This document shows, in pieces, positions 44,374 through 53,661 of a stretch of DNA of 64,000 nucleotides (within the stretch, counting starts at the first letter, position 1; each line of letters opens with the position of its first letter). A model generated the notes under the pieces. It made no database searches, was not told the origin of the DNA, and worked only from the letters and a program-made list of their open reading frames with translations. This stretch comes from CAWCBH01 sp963793785 (GTDB taxonomy: Bacteria > Actinomycetota > Thermoleophilia > Solirubrobacterales > 70-9): positions 372,001-436,000 of the forward strand of contig CAWCBH010000003.1 in assembly GCA_963793785.1 (NCBI GenBank), given 5' to 3'. Made by a program: the position numbers and the translations under genes.

Positions 44374-44847
44374 GTGAGCAAGAAGCTGCTCTCGATCTAC
44401 CTCAACGACCACCTCGCCGGCGCGACCGCGGGGACCGAGCTGGCGCGGCGAGTGGCCGGCGCCAACGAGGGGACGCCGCTCGGCGACCTGCTGGCCGAGC
44501 TGGCGACCGAGATCGCCGAGGACCGCGAAGCGTTGCTGAAGGCGATGTCGAAGCTCGGCGTCGGCCGCGACCACATCAAGGTCAAGGGAGCCTGGGTGGG
44601 GGAGAAGCTCGGCCGTCTGAAGCTGAACGGCCAGATCACCGGCTACTCGCCGCTCAGCCGCCTCGAGGAGCTGGAGGGCCTGCACCTCGGGATCACCGGC
44701 AAGCTGGAGCTGTGGCGGATGCTGAAGCGCACCAACGAGACGCGGGTCGGCGTCGACCTCGACGAGCTGATCAAGCGGGCCGAGTCCCAGCGCCGGCGCC
44801 TGGCCCCGCACCGGGCGACGGCGGCGGCCGAGGCGATCTCGGCCTAG
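44374..44847 (+). CDS. Conserved helical hypothetical protein
   Basis: A 157-residue protein that is almost entirely helical and amphipathic. It opens SKKLLSIYLNDHLAGATAGT, continues ELARRVAGANEGTPLGDLLA and EDREALLKAMSKLGV, and ends basic (KRAESQRRRLAPHRATAAAE). The layout resembles small ferritin-like or four-helix proteins, but metal ligands are not evident. GTG at 44374 lies nine bases after the acyltransferase stop, so the two are probably co-transcribed. The 3' end overlaps the convergent antitoxin gene by four bases. Confidence 0.72.
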   Translation: MSKKLLSIYLNDHLAGATAGTELARRVAGANEGTPLGDLLAELATEIAEDREALLKAMSKLGVGRDHIKVKGAWVGEKLGRLKLNGQITGYSPLSRLEELEGLHLGITGKLELWRMLKRTNETRVGVDLDELIKRAESQRRRLAPHRATAAAEAISA

Positions 44848-45071
44848 CGGCGCAGCCGCCGTTCGGCGTCGATCGCCTGTGTCGCGGCCATTCCGCCGAC
44901 CGGCTTACGCGAGCCGACGCGCATCAGGGCCTCGTCGAGACTGGTCAGGTTGGCGAGGTGCTCCAGCTCAATACGTAAGTACTCGCTGAGGCTCTGGCCC
45001 TCGGAGGCGGCCCGGGACTTCAGTCGAGCGTGGACGATGTCGGAGACGCCACGGATTTGGATTACGGCCAT
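44844..45071 (-). CDS. FitA-like ribbon-helix-helix antitoxin, without an adjacent toxin
   Basis: A 75-residue antitoxin. The N-terminal ribbon-helix-helix is clear: VIQIRGVSDIVHARLKSRAA, then ASEGQSLSEYLRIELEHLA, as in FitA/VapB antitoxins that bind DNA and a PIN toxin. A PIN toxin would normally follow directly downstream, but that space is occupied by the convergent helical gene and no PIN signature (clustered Asp/Glu) is visible within 500 bases either side. Hence orphan or a partner elsewhere. ATG at 45071 is taken; the longer extension is antisense to the DUF427 promoter. Confidence 0.82.
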   Translation of the reverse strand: MAVIQIRGVSDIVHARLKSRAASEGQSLSEYLRIELEHLANLTSLDEALMRVGSRKPVGGMAATQAIDAERRLRR

Positions 45072-45160
45072 GTTGAGACGATAGGCGGCCAGACGCGCTT
45101 GCGAGCCCGCGACCCCGCTTTGCCAGCATAGGTAGGGCCAGTCGCCACAAAGGAGGGCCG

Positions 45161-45958
45161 ATGACGCTGACATTTCCGGGCGGCCCGCTCTCGGGCAGCC
45201 CGCCGCAGGAGGTCAACTACCGGATCGAGGGGCCCAAGCACCGGCTGCTCTTCCATCCGCATCCGCGCCGGATCCGGGCCCTGATCGGTGGCGAGGCGGT
45301 CGGTGACACGACCGGCGGGGCGCTGCTGCACGAGACCGGGATCATGCACCGCTTCTACTTCCCGATCGACGACCTGCGCGAGGAGCTGCTGGAGCCCAGC
45401 GACCACTCGACCCACTGCCCCTTCAAGGGCGACGCCAGCTACTGGAGCGTCCGCGTCGGCGACCGCGTGGCAGAGAACGCGATCTGGACCTACCGCGAGC
45501 CGCTCGCGGAGGCGCAGTGGCTGCGCGGCTACGCGTCGATCTATCCCGAGATGGTCGACACCTGGGTCGAGGAAGACGAGCAGCTGCCCGCCTTTCTGCG
45601 CGACCCCTACCACCGGATCGACGCGCGCCCCTCCAGCCGCGCCGTCCAGATCACCCACGGCGACCGCGTCGTCGCCGCGAGCGCCAACCCGGTGACGCTG
45701 TTCGAGACCGGTGTCCCGACCCGGTTCTACCTCGCCAAGGAGGACCTGCGCGACGCCGAGCTGGAGCCGAGCGAGACGCGCAGCATCTGCCAGTACAAGG
45801 GTGAGGCGACCTACTGGTCGCTGCGCATCGACGGCGAGACGCTCGATGACGCCGCCTGGTCGCTGGAGGAGCCACTCGAGGGCGCCCACGCGGCCCGCGG
45901 CCGGGTCTGCTTCCTGCACGAGGAGCTCGAGCTGGAGGCGGAGGGCGGAGCGGCCTGA
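45161..45958 (+). CDS. Tandem DUF427 domain protein
   Basis: A 265-residue protein with two DUF427 domains in tandem, at about residues 25-125 and 155-250. Each has the family core: HCPFKGDASYWSVRVGDR with IWTYREPLAEAQWLRGYASI in the first, and CQYKGEATYWSLRIDGE with WSLEEPLEGAHAARGRVCFL in the second. DUF427 function is not established; both copies keep the aromatic YW pair. ATG at 45161 follows a strong AAAGGAGG. The gene ends next to a 27-base direct repeat that borders a toxin-antitoxin-like cassette. Confidence 0.88.
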   Translation: MTLTFPGGPLSGSPPQEVNYRIEGPKHRLLFHPHPRRIRALIGGEAVGDTTGGALLHETGIMHRFYFPIDDLREELLEPSDHSTHCPFKGDASYWSVRVGDRVAENAIWTYREPLAEAQWLRGYASIYPEMVDTWVEEDEQLPAFLRDPYHRIDARPSSRAVQITHGDRVVAASANPVTLFETGVPTRFYLAKEDLRDAELEPSETRSICQYKGEATYWSLRIDGETLDDAAWSLEEPLEGAHAARGRVCFLHEELELEAEGGAA

Positions 45959-45959
45959 G

Positions 45960-45986
45960 CTCAGAGGTCGCCGGACGCGACGTCGT
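45960..45986. repeat. Direct repeat, left copy, bordering the DUF2283 cassette
   Basis: CTCAGAGGTCGCCGGAC-G-CGACGTCGT matches 46501-46527 with one mismatch over 27 bases. On the reverse strand the sequence is the 3' end (DVESGDL-stop) of the acidic peptide gene at 46502-46660; this left copy is a stranded remnant. It marks the left edge of a ~540-base cassette with the DUF2283 and toxin-like genes. Confidence 0.75.
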
Positions 45987-45988
45987 GG

Positions 45989-46249
45989 TCAGGCCAGGGC
46001 CGCGCCGACGGCATCGGCACCGACGATGACCCGCTCCGGAATCGTGATCGTGATTTGGCCCTCGTTGTCGAGCAGCCAGCGCGGCCTCACGATCGTCACG
46101 CCGACCAGCTCACCCTCGTCGTCGAAGCGGAGGTGATGGCCCTCCGGTGACTCGTCGAAGTCCGTCGCCGCTTCTGGATCGCCGACGCTGAGGTAGAGCA
46201 CGTCGCCCTCGGCGTCGTAATCGGACTTGGTTGAAGGTCGTATTGGCAA
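45989..46249 (-). CDS. DUF2283 family protein, antitoxin-like
   Basis: An 86-residue protein of the DUF2283 family. The core is SDYDAEGDVLYLSVGDPEAA, HHLRFDDEGELVGVTIVRPR and a C-terminal IPERVIVGADAVG strand-helix. DUF2283 genes are often found beside DUF4258-like or RelE-like toxins and are proposed antitoxins. The TTG start at 46249 lies ten bases after the upstream toxin-like gene, which supports a pair. Arrangement is toxin first, antitoxin second. Confidence 0.72.
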   Translation of the reverse strand: MPIRPSTKSDYDAEGDVLYLSVGDPEAATDFDESPEGHHLRFDDEGELVGVTIVRPRWLLDNEGQITITIPERVIVGADAVGAALA

Positions 46250-46259
46250 TCTCGATCTG

Positions 46260-46469
46260 TCATGGCTTCGACCTGCGTGGAAACGCGGTGATGATGCGAC
46301 CGCTTTCGCCCTTGAAGAGTACGACCACCTTGATCCAGCGACTCGGTCCCCAGCTCTTCAGATAGGTCTCGAGATCGGGCGATCTGGTGCGGGGCGACTT
46401 ATCCATCGCATGGATGGGAAAGACGCCCCGCGCCATCCACAACCCCAACCGTGGCCGGACATCCCGCAA
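46260..46469 (-). CDS. Small toxin-like protein, probably N-truncated
   Basis: A 69-residue open frame. The C-terminal half GPSRWIKVVVLFKGESGRII and TAFPRRSKP has the Trp-Ile-Lys-Val strand and Arg/Ser/Pro end typical of DUF4258-like and related small RNase-type toxins. The first third (MRDVRPRLGLWMARG) does not fit, so the true N-terminus may be lost or frameshifted. It is directly upstream of a DUF2283 gene, the usual partner. Assignment is by pattern and context only. Confidence 0.5.
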   Translation of the reverse strand: MRDVRPRLGLWMARGVFPIHAMDKSPRTRSPDLETYLKSWGPSRWIKVVVLFKGESGRIITAFPRRSKP

Positions 46470-46500
46470 CGGTGGAACGCAGAATCAGACGGTCCTGCGA

Positions 46501-46527
46501 CTCAGAGGTCGCCGGACTCGACGTCGT
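46501..46527. repeat. Direct repeat, right copy, bordering the DUF2283 cassette
   Basis: CTCAGAGGTCGCCGGAC-T-CGACGTCGT, 26 of 27 bases identical to 45960-45986. This copy is the intact 3' end and stop of the acidic peptide gene. The repeat pair behaves like an integration or duplication scar. Confidence 0.75.
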
Positions 46528-46660
46528 CGAAGTCCTCGGTCTCCTCGTCGCCGCTGACGTCCTCGTCGATCCGCTTCATCGGCGAGTCGCCGGCCTCCGC
46601 GCCGCCGGCCTCCGCGCCGCCGGCCTCCTCGCGCTCGTCCTCCTCGCCGGGCGGGCGCAT
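46502..46660 (-). CDS. Short acidic peptide with EAGGA repeats
   Basis: A 52-residue acidic protein, too short to stand out. It reads MRPPGEEDER, then an EAGGA repeat (EAGGAEAGGAEAG, from a 15-base DNA repeat), then DSPMKRIDEDVSGDEETED and DFDDVESGDL. It has no fold signature and is probably disordered. It follows the TypA gene by 76 bases on the same strand. Support for being real is its own 3' end being duplicated 540 bases away as a 27-base repeat, and its clean codon use. Confidence 0.5.
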   Translation of the reverse strand: MRPPGEEDEREEAGGAEAGGAEAGDSPMKRIDEDVSGDEETEDFDDVESGDL

Positions 46661-46736
46661 CGCCTCGCCCGGATCCGGTCGGGGCTGCTCTCGGGATTCT
46701 CGATCACGCCCGGCTCCTACCCGCGGCCCCGGGGCC

Positions 46737-48566
<1,830 letters not shown>

Positions 48567-48684
48567 CGGGCGGGTGATGGTAGGGGGGACCGTCGGGCCG
48601 GGCGGTACCATCTACAGGAGAGTTCGCACGGCGGTTATCCCCTCTTGCCTCGCGCGACCCAGATCCGGGGGGCAGAGGAGCACA

Positions 48685-48924
48685 ATGACGACGCAAACCG
48701 ATCGGGCGCGAGCACGAGACCTGCGCGTGGCCGAGCTTTCAGCCGAGGCGCGTTACGCGCGCCAGCGCTTCGACCTCTACAAGGCGAAGTCCTACGGCCC
48801 CCGGGCGACGAATCCGACCCGGCTGCGAAAGCTGGGACGAGCCAGCGAGCTGGCCGAGACCCGGCTGCGCCTCGCGCAGACTTCGCCGCCCACGGCCCCT
48901 CCCGACGCGCAGGCGGACTCTTGA
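48685..48924 (+). CDS. YKAxxYGPR small coiled-coil protein, paralog 1
   Basis: A 79-residue basic protein, largely helical. The centre RYARQRFDLYKAKSYGPRAT and the following RLRKLGRASELAETRLRLAQ match a second copy at 52091-52333, which has RYQFYKAQVYGPRM and RLRQLKRNAELAERHLREAR. No named family is known to me. ATG at 48685 follows GAGGAG. The stop is five bases before a zinc-ribbon/HTH gene, so the two are co-transcribed. Possible nucleic-acid-binding role is inference from charge. Confidence 0.68.
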   Translation: MTTQTDRARARDLRVAELSAEARYARQRFDLYKAKSYGPRATNPTRLRKLGRASELAETRLRLAQTSPPTAPPDAQADS

Positions 48925-48929
48925 GCCCA

Positions 48930-49274
48930 ATGGGGTCGGCGGAGCGAACCACCTGGACCTGTAGCCGCTGCCGGGTGACCGCGAGCTGGATGGCGGGCTC
49001 GGAGGGCGGTGGTCAACCGGTCGACTGGCGCCAGGACGGCGAGGAGCTCTATTGCCTGGGGTGCCGGCGCGCCGTCGCCGCCGACGCCGGCGTCGAGACA
49101 GCGCCGGAGGACACTCCGGTCTCCGACCTGGCCCGCGTTCGCACCAGGGCGATGGTCGAGTTCGAGATCCGGCGCATGCCCGAGCGTTCCAACAGCCTCA
49201 TCGCCCGCGCCTGTCGCACCTCGGTGCCGGCGGTCGTCAAGGCGCGCCGGCGAATCGGCATCCCGGCCCCCTGA
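48930..49274 (+). CDS. Zinc-ribbon/HTH small protein, paralog 2
   Basis: A 114-residue protein with the same layout as the one coupled to the DEAD-box helicase at 34258: WTCSRCRVTASWM near the start, YCLGCRRAVAADAG some 34 residues later, and EFEIRRMPERSNSLIARACR with TSVPAVVKARRRIG at the end. The CxxC pairs suggest one structural zinc and the C-terminus a helix-turn-helix. ATG at 48930 is five bases after the coiled-coil gene. The helicase is absent here, so the two paralogs have different partners. Confidence 0.7.
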   Translation: MGSAERTTWTCSRCRVTASWMAGSEGGGQPVDWRQDGEELYCLGCRRAVAADAGVETAPEDTPVSDLARVRTRAMVEFEIRRMPERSNSLIARACRTSVPAVVKARRRIGIPAP

Positions 49275-49284
49275 GCCGGCACAG

Positions 49285-49473
49285 CTACTTCGACCAGTCG
49301 ATCTCGCCGCGGCGATCCGCGCGGTGGTAGAGGGCGATGAACACCACGAGCGCGCCGAGTACGGCTCCATAGGCTGCGAGGGCACCGGCGTCGGTAAGCC
49401 CCACGATGACGGCAAGGATGCAGCCCACCGAGGCCGCGGTGAGGAAGCGCCCGATCCCGATCTGCTCGATCAT
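49285..49473 (-). CDS. Small two-helix membrane protein
   Basis: A 62-residue protein with two hydrophobic segments, FLTAASVGCILAVIVGLTDA and AAYGAVLGALVVFIALY, and a charged C-terminus (HRADRRGEIDWSK). No family is recognised. Its start lies five bases after the stop of the short peptide gene at 49479-49646, so the two form a tiny membrane-protein operon. Confidence 0.6.
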   Translation of the reverse strand: MIEQIGIGRFLTAASVGCILAVIVGLTDAGALAAYGAVLGALVVFIALYHRADRRGEIDWSK

Positions 49474-49478
49474 CGAGA

Positions 49479-49646
49479 TCAGGCTACCGCCTGTATCACG
49501 CCTAGCAACAAGAAGACCAGGACGGCGGCGCCGGCTGCACCGAGAGCGAAGTTCTCGGTGTGAATCGCACGTCGCTCGTGACTAGCCCTTTCAAGACGAC
49601 CGTACAGAGAGCCGAGTATCGAGGTGGTTGCCCGAACGCTGCCCAT
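49479..49646 (-). CDS. Short tail-anchored peptide
   Basis: A 55-residue open frame: a basic N-terminal half (GSLYGRLERASHERRAIHT) and one C-terminal hydrophobic segment (FALGAAGAAVLVFLLLGVIQ) before VA and stop. The layout fits a tail-anchored membrane peptide. ATG at 49646 follows GTTGTTGCA, a poor ribosome site. The next gene (49285-49473) starts five bases after its stop, which is the main support. The 101 bases from 49647 to the P450 gene hold nothing I can recognise. Confidence 0.5.
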   Translation of the reverse strand: MGSVRATTSILGSLYGRLERASHERRAIHTENFALGAAGAAVLVFLLLGVIQAVA

Positions 49647-49747
49647 TGCAACAACGTAGGTGGTGCGAGATCACCAATGGCGCGCGCTATGTGCCGATGT
49701 GATGCCAGGCGTCTGCCGTCTCGCTCGCGCTACTGTCGCGGGACCCG

Positions 49748-51094
49748 ATGGAGCAGGCGACCACACCGAAGCCGCTGATCGCCCCTCGCGCGGCGCTGCC
49801 GCCGGGAAGTCGGGCCCCCGGCCTCCTGCAGGGCTTTCGCTACTTCCGCGACCCGATCGGGTTCTTCAACCGCCTCCAGCGCCGCTACGGCGACGTCTTC
49901 ACGTTCACGTTTCCCTACTTCGGCCGCGTGGTCTACGTCGCCGACCCTGGGCTGGTGAAGCGGGTCTTCACCGGCGACCCGGCCCAGTTTCACGCCGGCG
50001 AGGCGAACGCAACCGTGCTCGAGCCGGCGCTGGGGCCGAACTCGGTCCTGACCCTCGACGACGGCGCCCACATGCGCCAGCGGAAGCTGCTGCTGCCGCC
50101 CTTTCACGGCGAGCGGGTGCAGGCCTACGGGGAGCTGATCCGCGAGATCACCGAGCGCGAAATCGAGACCTGGCCGGCCGGGGAGCCGTTCGCGCTGCGA
50201 CCCTCCACGCAGCGGATCACCCTGGCGGTGATCTTGCGGGCGGTGTTCGGGGTCCGCGAGGAGGAACGGTTCGCGCGCGCCCTGGAGCTGGTCGACCGGT
50301 TCGGCAGCAGCGCCGACATCGTCACCCAGGTGCCGTGGCTGCGGCGCAACCTCGGCCGCTTCAGCCCCTGGATGCGATTCCAGCGCGCCAAGGCCGACCT
50401 CGACGCGTTCATCTACGAGGAGATCGCGGCCCGGCGCGGGGAAGCCGGCGAGCAGGAGCGCGACGACGTGCTGTCGCTGCTGCTGGCGGCCCGCGACGAG
50501 GACGGGGCGCCGATGAGCGACGAGGAGATTCGCGACGAGCTGGTCACCGTGCTCGGCGCCGGGCACGAGACGACCGCGACCGCGCTGGCCTGGGCGATCG
50601 AGCGGCTGCTGCGGACGCCGCGGGTGCTGACTCGCCTGCGCGAGTCGCTCGCCGCCGGCGAGGACGACTACCTCGACGCCGTGGTCCAGGAGACCCTGCG
50701 GGTGCGACCGGTGATCGTCGACGTGGTCCGCAAGCTCACCGCCCCGGCCGAGATCGGCGGCTACCGGCTGCCGGCCGGGATCTTCGTCTTGCCGGCGATC
50801 GCCGCCCTGCACTACCGCGAGGACCTCTATCCGCAGCCGCAGGAGTTTCGCCCCGAGCGCTTCCTCGGCGACGACAAGCCCGACAGCTACGCCTGGATCC
50901 CGTTCGGCGGCGGCGTCCGCCGCTGCATCGGCGCCGCCTTCGCCCAGTATGAGATGCGGGTGGTACTGAAGACGATCCTCGAGCGGGCCGAGCTGAGCGC
51001 CCCCGACCCGCGCCCGGAGCGGGTGCGGACCCGCAACATCACCCTGGCCCCGGGCAAGGGCGCGGTGGTGCGACTCGAGCGCCGCCTTGGTTAG
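49748..51094 (+). CDS. Cytochrome P450
   Basis: A 448-residue soluble P450 monooxygenase. The I-helix has GAGHETTATALAW (Thr pair for oxygen activation), the ExxR motif is in ETLRVRP, and the heme-ligating Cys is C393 in FGGGVRRCIGAAFA. The CYP family cannot be set without comparison, and no ferredoxin or reductase gene lies nearby. ATG at 49748 is taken. The gene stands alone, followed after 30 bases by a toxin-antitoxin-like module. Confidence 0.93.
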   Translation: MEQATTPKPLIAPRAALPPGSRAPGLLQGFRYFRDPIGFFNRLQRRYGDVFTFTFPYFGRVVYVADPGLVKRVFTGDPAQFHAGEANATVLEPALGPNSVLTLDDGAHMRQRKLLLPPFHGERVQAYGELIREITEREIETWPAGEPFALRPSTQRITLAVILRAVFGVREEERFARALELVDRFGSSADIVTQVPWLRRNLGRFSPWMRFQRAKADLDAFIYEEIAARRGEAGEQERDDVLSLLLAARDEDGAPMSDEEIRDELVTVLGAGHETTATALAWAIERLLRTPRVLTRLRESLAAGEDDYLDAVVQETLRVRPVIVDVVRKLTAPAEIGGYRLPAGIFVLPAIAALHYREDLYPQPQEFRPERFLGDDKPDSYAWIPFGGGVRRCIGAAFAQYEMRVVLKTILERAELSAPDPRPERVRTRNITLAPGKGAVVRLERRLG

Positions 51095-51124
51095 CGGCGA
51101 GCTGCTGCCTATACTTAATCCAGT

Positions 51125-51457
51125 ATGGACAATGCACCACCACTCGGGTCCACCCTCGCAAAGGAGCGACGGAGCCGCGCCGTCAGCCAGGCCCGGCTCG
51201 CCCGCCGCACCGGGATCCCGCAACCGGCGATCAGCCGCATCGAGGCGGGCCGGGAGGTCCCGTCGCTGGAGCGTTTCGGGCGCCTGCTGGCCGGTCTCGG
51301 GCTGAGGCTCGACCTCGACCTCGTGCCGCTGGGCGCGCATCGCGCCGACCAGCATCACCGCGGAGCGATCCTGCGGATGACACCCGGCGAGCGTCTCGAG
51401 CAGGCCGCAGCCTGGGGCCGGTTCGCCGGCGAGTTGCGCGGCACGGCACGGCGCTGA
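51125..51457 (+). CDS. XRE-family HTH protein, antitoxin-like
   Basis: A 110-residue protein with an N-terminal XRE helix-turn-helix: SQARLARRTGIPQPAISRIE near residue 22, then GREVPSLERFGRLLAGLGLR. The second half (AILRMTPGERLEQAAAWGRF) resembles the fused tail of HTH proteins that accompany nucleotidyltransferase toxins. It lies three bases before the nucleotidyltransferase remnant, and probably represses its own operon. Whether it still has a functional toxin is doubtful because the next gene is broken. Confidence 0.8.
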   Translation: MDNAPPLGSTLAKERRSRAVSQARLARRTGIPQPAISRIEAGREVPSLERFGRLLAGLGLRLDLDLVPLGAHRADQHHRGAILRMTPGERLEQAAAWGRFAGELRGTARR

Positions 51458-51460
51458 TCG

Positions 51461-52039
51461 ATGCCGGCCCGCCGCGGCCTCGAGGGCCGCGCCGAGGCTG
51501 ACCCGAGCCGCCTGATCGCGGCTCTACTCGACCACGAGGTCGAGTTCGTGGTCATTGGCGGCGTAGCCGCGGTCGCCCACGGAGTGCAGCGGATCACCCG
51601 CGACCTCGATCTGCTGATCGAGCCTTCGAAGCGAAATCGCCGGCGGGCGATCGAAGCTCTGGTCAGCCTCGAGGCGGAGGAGTTCCGCGCCGCCTCAGAA
51701 GCGCTGGGTCGCGCTGATGCAGGAGCGCGGACCCGGCCTGGCTCCTCCGCGAGCCCCGCTTCTTCGAAACCGCCGCCGGGGGACTCGACATCTGCAACGC
51801 GATCGCCCGAGGCTCCCGGATGGGAAGACGCCCGCCCGCGCGCGATCGAGGTCGAGGCCTTCGGCCGCGCCTTCCTGGTCCTCGACAAGGACACGCTGAT
51901 CCGCAGCAAGCTTGCCGCCGGTCGCGAGAAGGATCGCCAGGACGTCGCCGAGCTGGCTGATCTGCCTGATCGAGGCGATGCCAACCGGCACAACCCGCTC
52001 GGGCAGCTTCCTAGTCTGAGCCGCCGCAGATTGGGGTAA
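51461..52039 (+). pseudogene. Nucleotidyltransferase (AbiEii/DUF6036-like), three frameshifts
   Basis: The first part, FVVIGGVAAVAHGVQR and TRDLDLLIEPSKR, is a minimal nucleotidyltransferase active site (GG...H, DxD). Then the frame changes: KRWVALMQER lies in a second frame, DPAWLLREPRFFETAAGGLD in a third, and IEVEAFGRAFLVLDKDTLIR, LAAGREKDRQDVAELA return to the first. Three shifts between about 51690 and 51830 rebuild the usual family order. As toxin genes decay easily and this lies in an error-prone region, both true decay and assembly error are possible. It pairs with the upstream XRE gene. Confidence 0.72.
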
Positions 52040-52090
52040 CAGACCGGCCATGGCGCCAGGATGGCGTCGACCGGAAAGGGGGATACAAGG

Positions 52091-52333
52091 ATGAGGACCG
52101 AGATCGAGCTTGCCCGCGAGCGTCGCCGGCGCGCCTCTCAACTCGCCGCTGGAGCGCGGATCACCCGCGAGCGCTACCAGTTCTACAAGGCCCAGGTCTA
52201 CGGGCCGCGGATGGCCAGCCTGGCGCGACTGCGGCAGCTGAAGCGAAACGCCGAGCTCGCCGAGCGGCATTTGCGCGAGGCCCGCGAGGCGCACGCGCTT
52301 CGCGCCTACCCGGGAGGCCGGCCGGCCGCCTAG
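52091..52333 (+). CDS. YKAxxYGPR small coiled-coil protein, paralog 2
   Basis: An 80-residue basic helical protein homologous to the 48685-48924 gene. Shared pattern: ITRERYQFYKAQVYGPRMAS and LARLRQLKRNAELAERHLRE. It is a single gene before the thiolase operon. ATG at 52091 follows AAGGGGG and AAGG. The two paralogs are 3.4 kb apart with different neighbours, so one is probably a duplicate that moved. Confidence 0.66.
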   Translation: MRTEIELARERRRRASQLAAGARITRERYQFYKAQVYGPRMASLARLRQLKRNAELAERHLREAREAHALRAYPGGRPAA

Positions 52334-52376
52334 CGAGCACGTTTCCTCGGCGGGCTTGATGGGAAGATAGGGGCCG

Positions 52377-53661
52377 ATGGCCCGCCAGCTTCGCCAGGCC
52401 GCGATCCTCGGCGGCAACCGGATCCCCTTCGCGCGCTCGAACGGGCCCTACGCGAAGGCCTCCAACCAGGACATGCTGACCGCGGCCCTCGACGGCCTGG
52501 TCAGCCGCTTCGGCCTCCAGGGCGAGACGCTCGGCGAGGTCGCCGCCGGCGCGGTGCTGAAGCACAGCCGCGACTTCAACCTCACCCGCGAGTGCGTGCT
52601 CGGCAGCGCCCTGGCGGCCGAGACCCCCGCCTACGACGTCCAGCAGGCCTGCGGGACCGGGCTGGAGACGACGATCCACGTCGCCAACAAGATCGCCCTC
52701 GGCCAGATCGAGTCCGGGATCGCCGGCGGCGTCGACACCACCAGCGACGCCCCGATCGAGGTAAACGACGACCTCCGCAACCTGCTGCTGGAGCTGAACG
52801 CCGCCAAATCGGTCGGAGCGCGAGTGCGGCTGCTGGGCAAGCTGCGGCCCGGCCAGGTGGTGCCGCGGATCCCCCGCAACGAGGAGCCCCGCACCGGCCT
52901 CTCGATGGGCGAGCACCAGGCGATCTCGACCAGGCGCTGGGGGATCGGCCGCGCCGAGCAGGACGCCTACGCCGCCGAGAGCCACCGCAAGCTCGCCGCC
53001 GCCTACGAGCGCGGCTTCCTCGACGACCTCGTCACCCCGTTCCTCGGCCTCGAGCGCGACCAGAACCTGCGCCCCGACTCGGACCCGGAGAAGCTGGCGA
53101 AGCTGAAGCCGGTGTTCGGCGAGGGGGAGGGGGCGACGATGACCGCCGCCAACTCGACCCCGCTCACCGACGGCGCCTCGACGGTGCTGCTGGCCAGCGA
53201 GGAGTGGGCCGAGTCGCGCTCGCTGCCGGTCCTCGCCCACCTCGTCGACGCCGAGACCGGCGCCGTCGACTTCGTCCACGGCGACGAGGGGCTGCTGGCG
53301 GCGCCGCTCTACGCGGTGCCGCGGCTGCTGGACCGCAACGGGCTCGGCGCTGGGGGACTTCGACTTCTACGAGATCCACGAGGCGTTCGCCTCGCAGGTG
53401 CTGATGACGCTGAAGGCCTGGGAGGACCCGGCGTTCTGCGCCGAGCGCCTCGGCCGCGACGAGCCGCTCGGCGCGATCGACCCCGAGAAGCTGAACGTGA
53501 CCGGCTCCTCGCTGGCCGCCGGGCACCCGTTCGCCGCCACCGGCGGGCGGATCGTCGCCGTGCTGGCGAAGCTGCTGCACGAGCGCGGCTCCGGCCGCGG
53601 GCTGATCTCGATCTGCGCCGCCGGCGGCCAGGGCGTGACCGCGATCCTGGAGCGGCGATGA
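52377..53661 (+). CDS. Acetyl-CoA acetyltransferase (thiolase), one frameshift
   Basis: Reconstructed product of about 427 residues, a thiolase that cleaves or joins acyl-CoA. The acyl-accepting Cys is in YDVQQACGTGLET near residue 89; the catalytic His are in IHEAFASQ and AAGHPFAATGGR and the second Cys in ISICAAGGQG. A single extra G near 53346 shifts the frame after LLDRNGL: the natural continuation ALGDFDFYEIHEAFAS lies in the next frame. ATG at 52377 is used. The stop overlaps the FabG4 start as ATGA. It opens a four-gene acyl-CoA operon. Confidence 0.88.
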
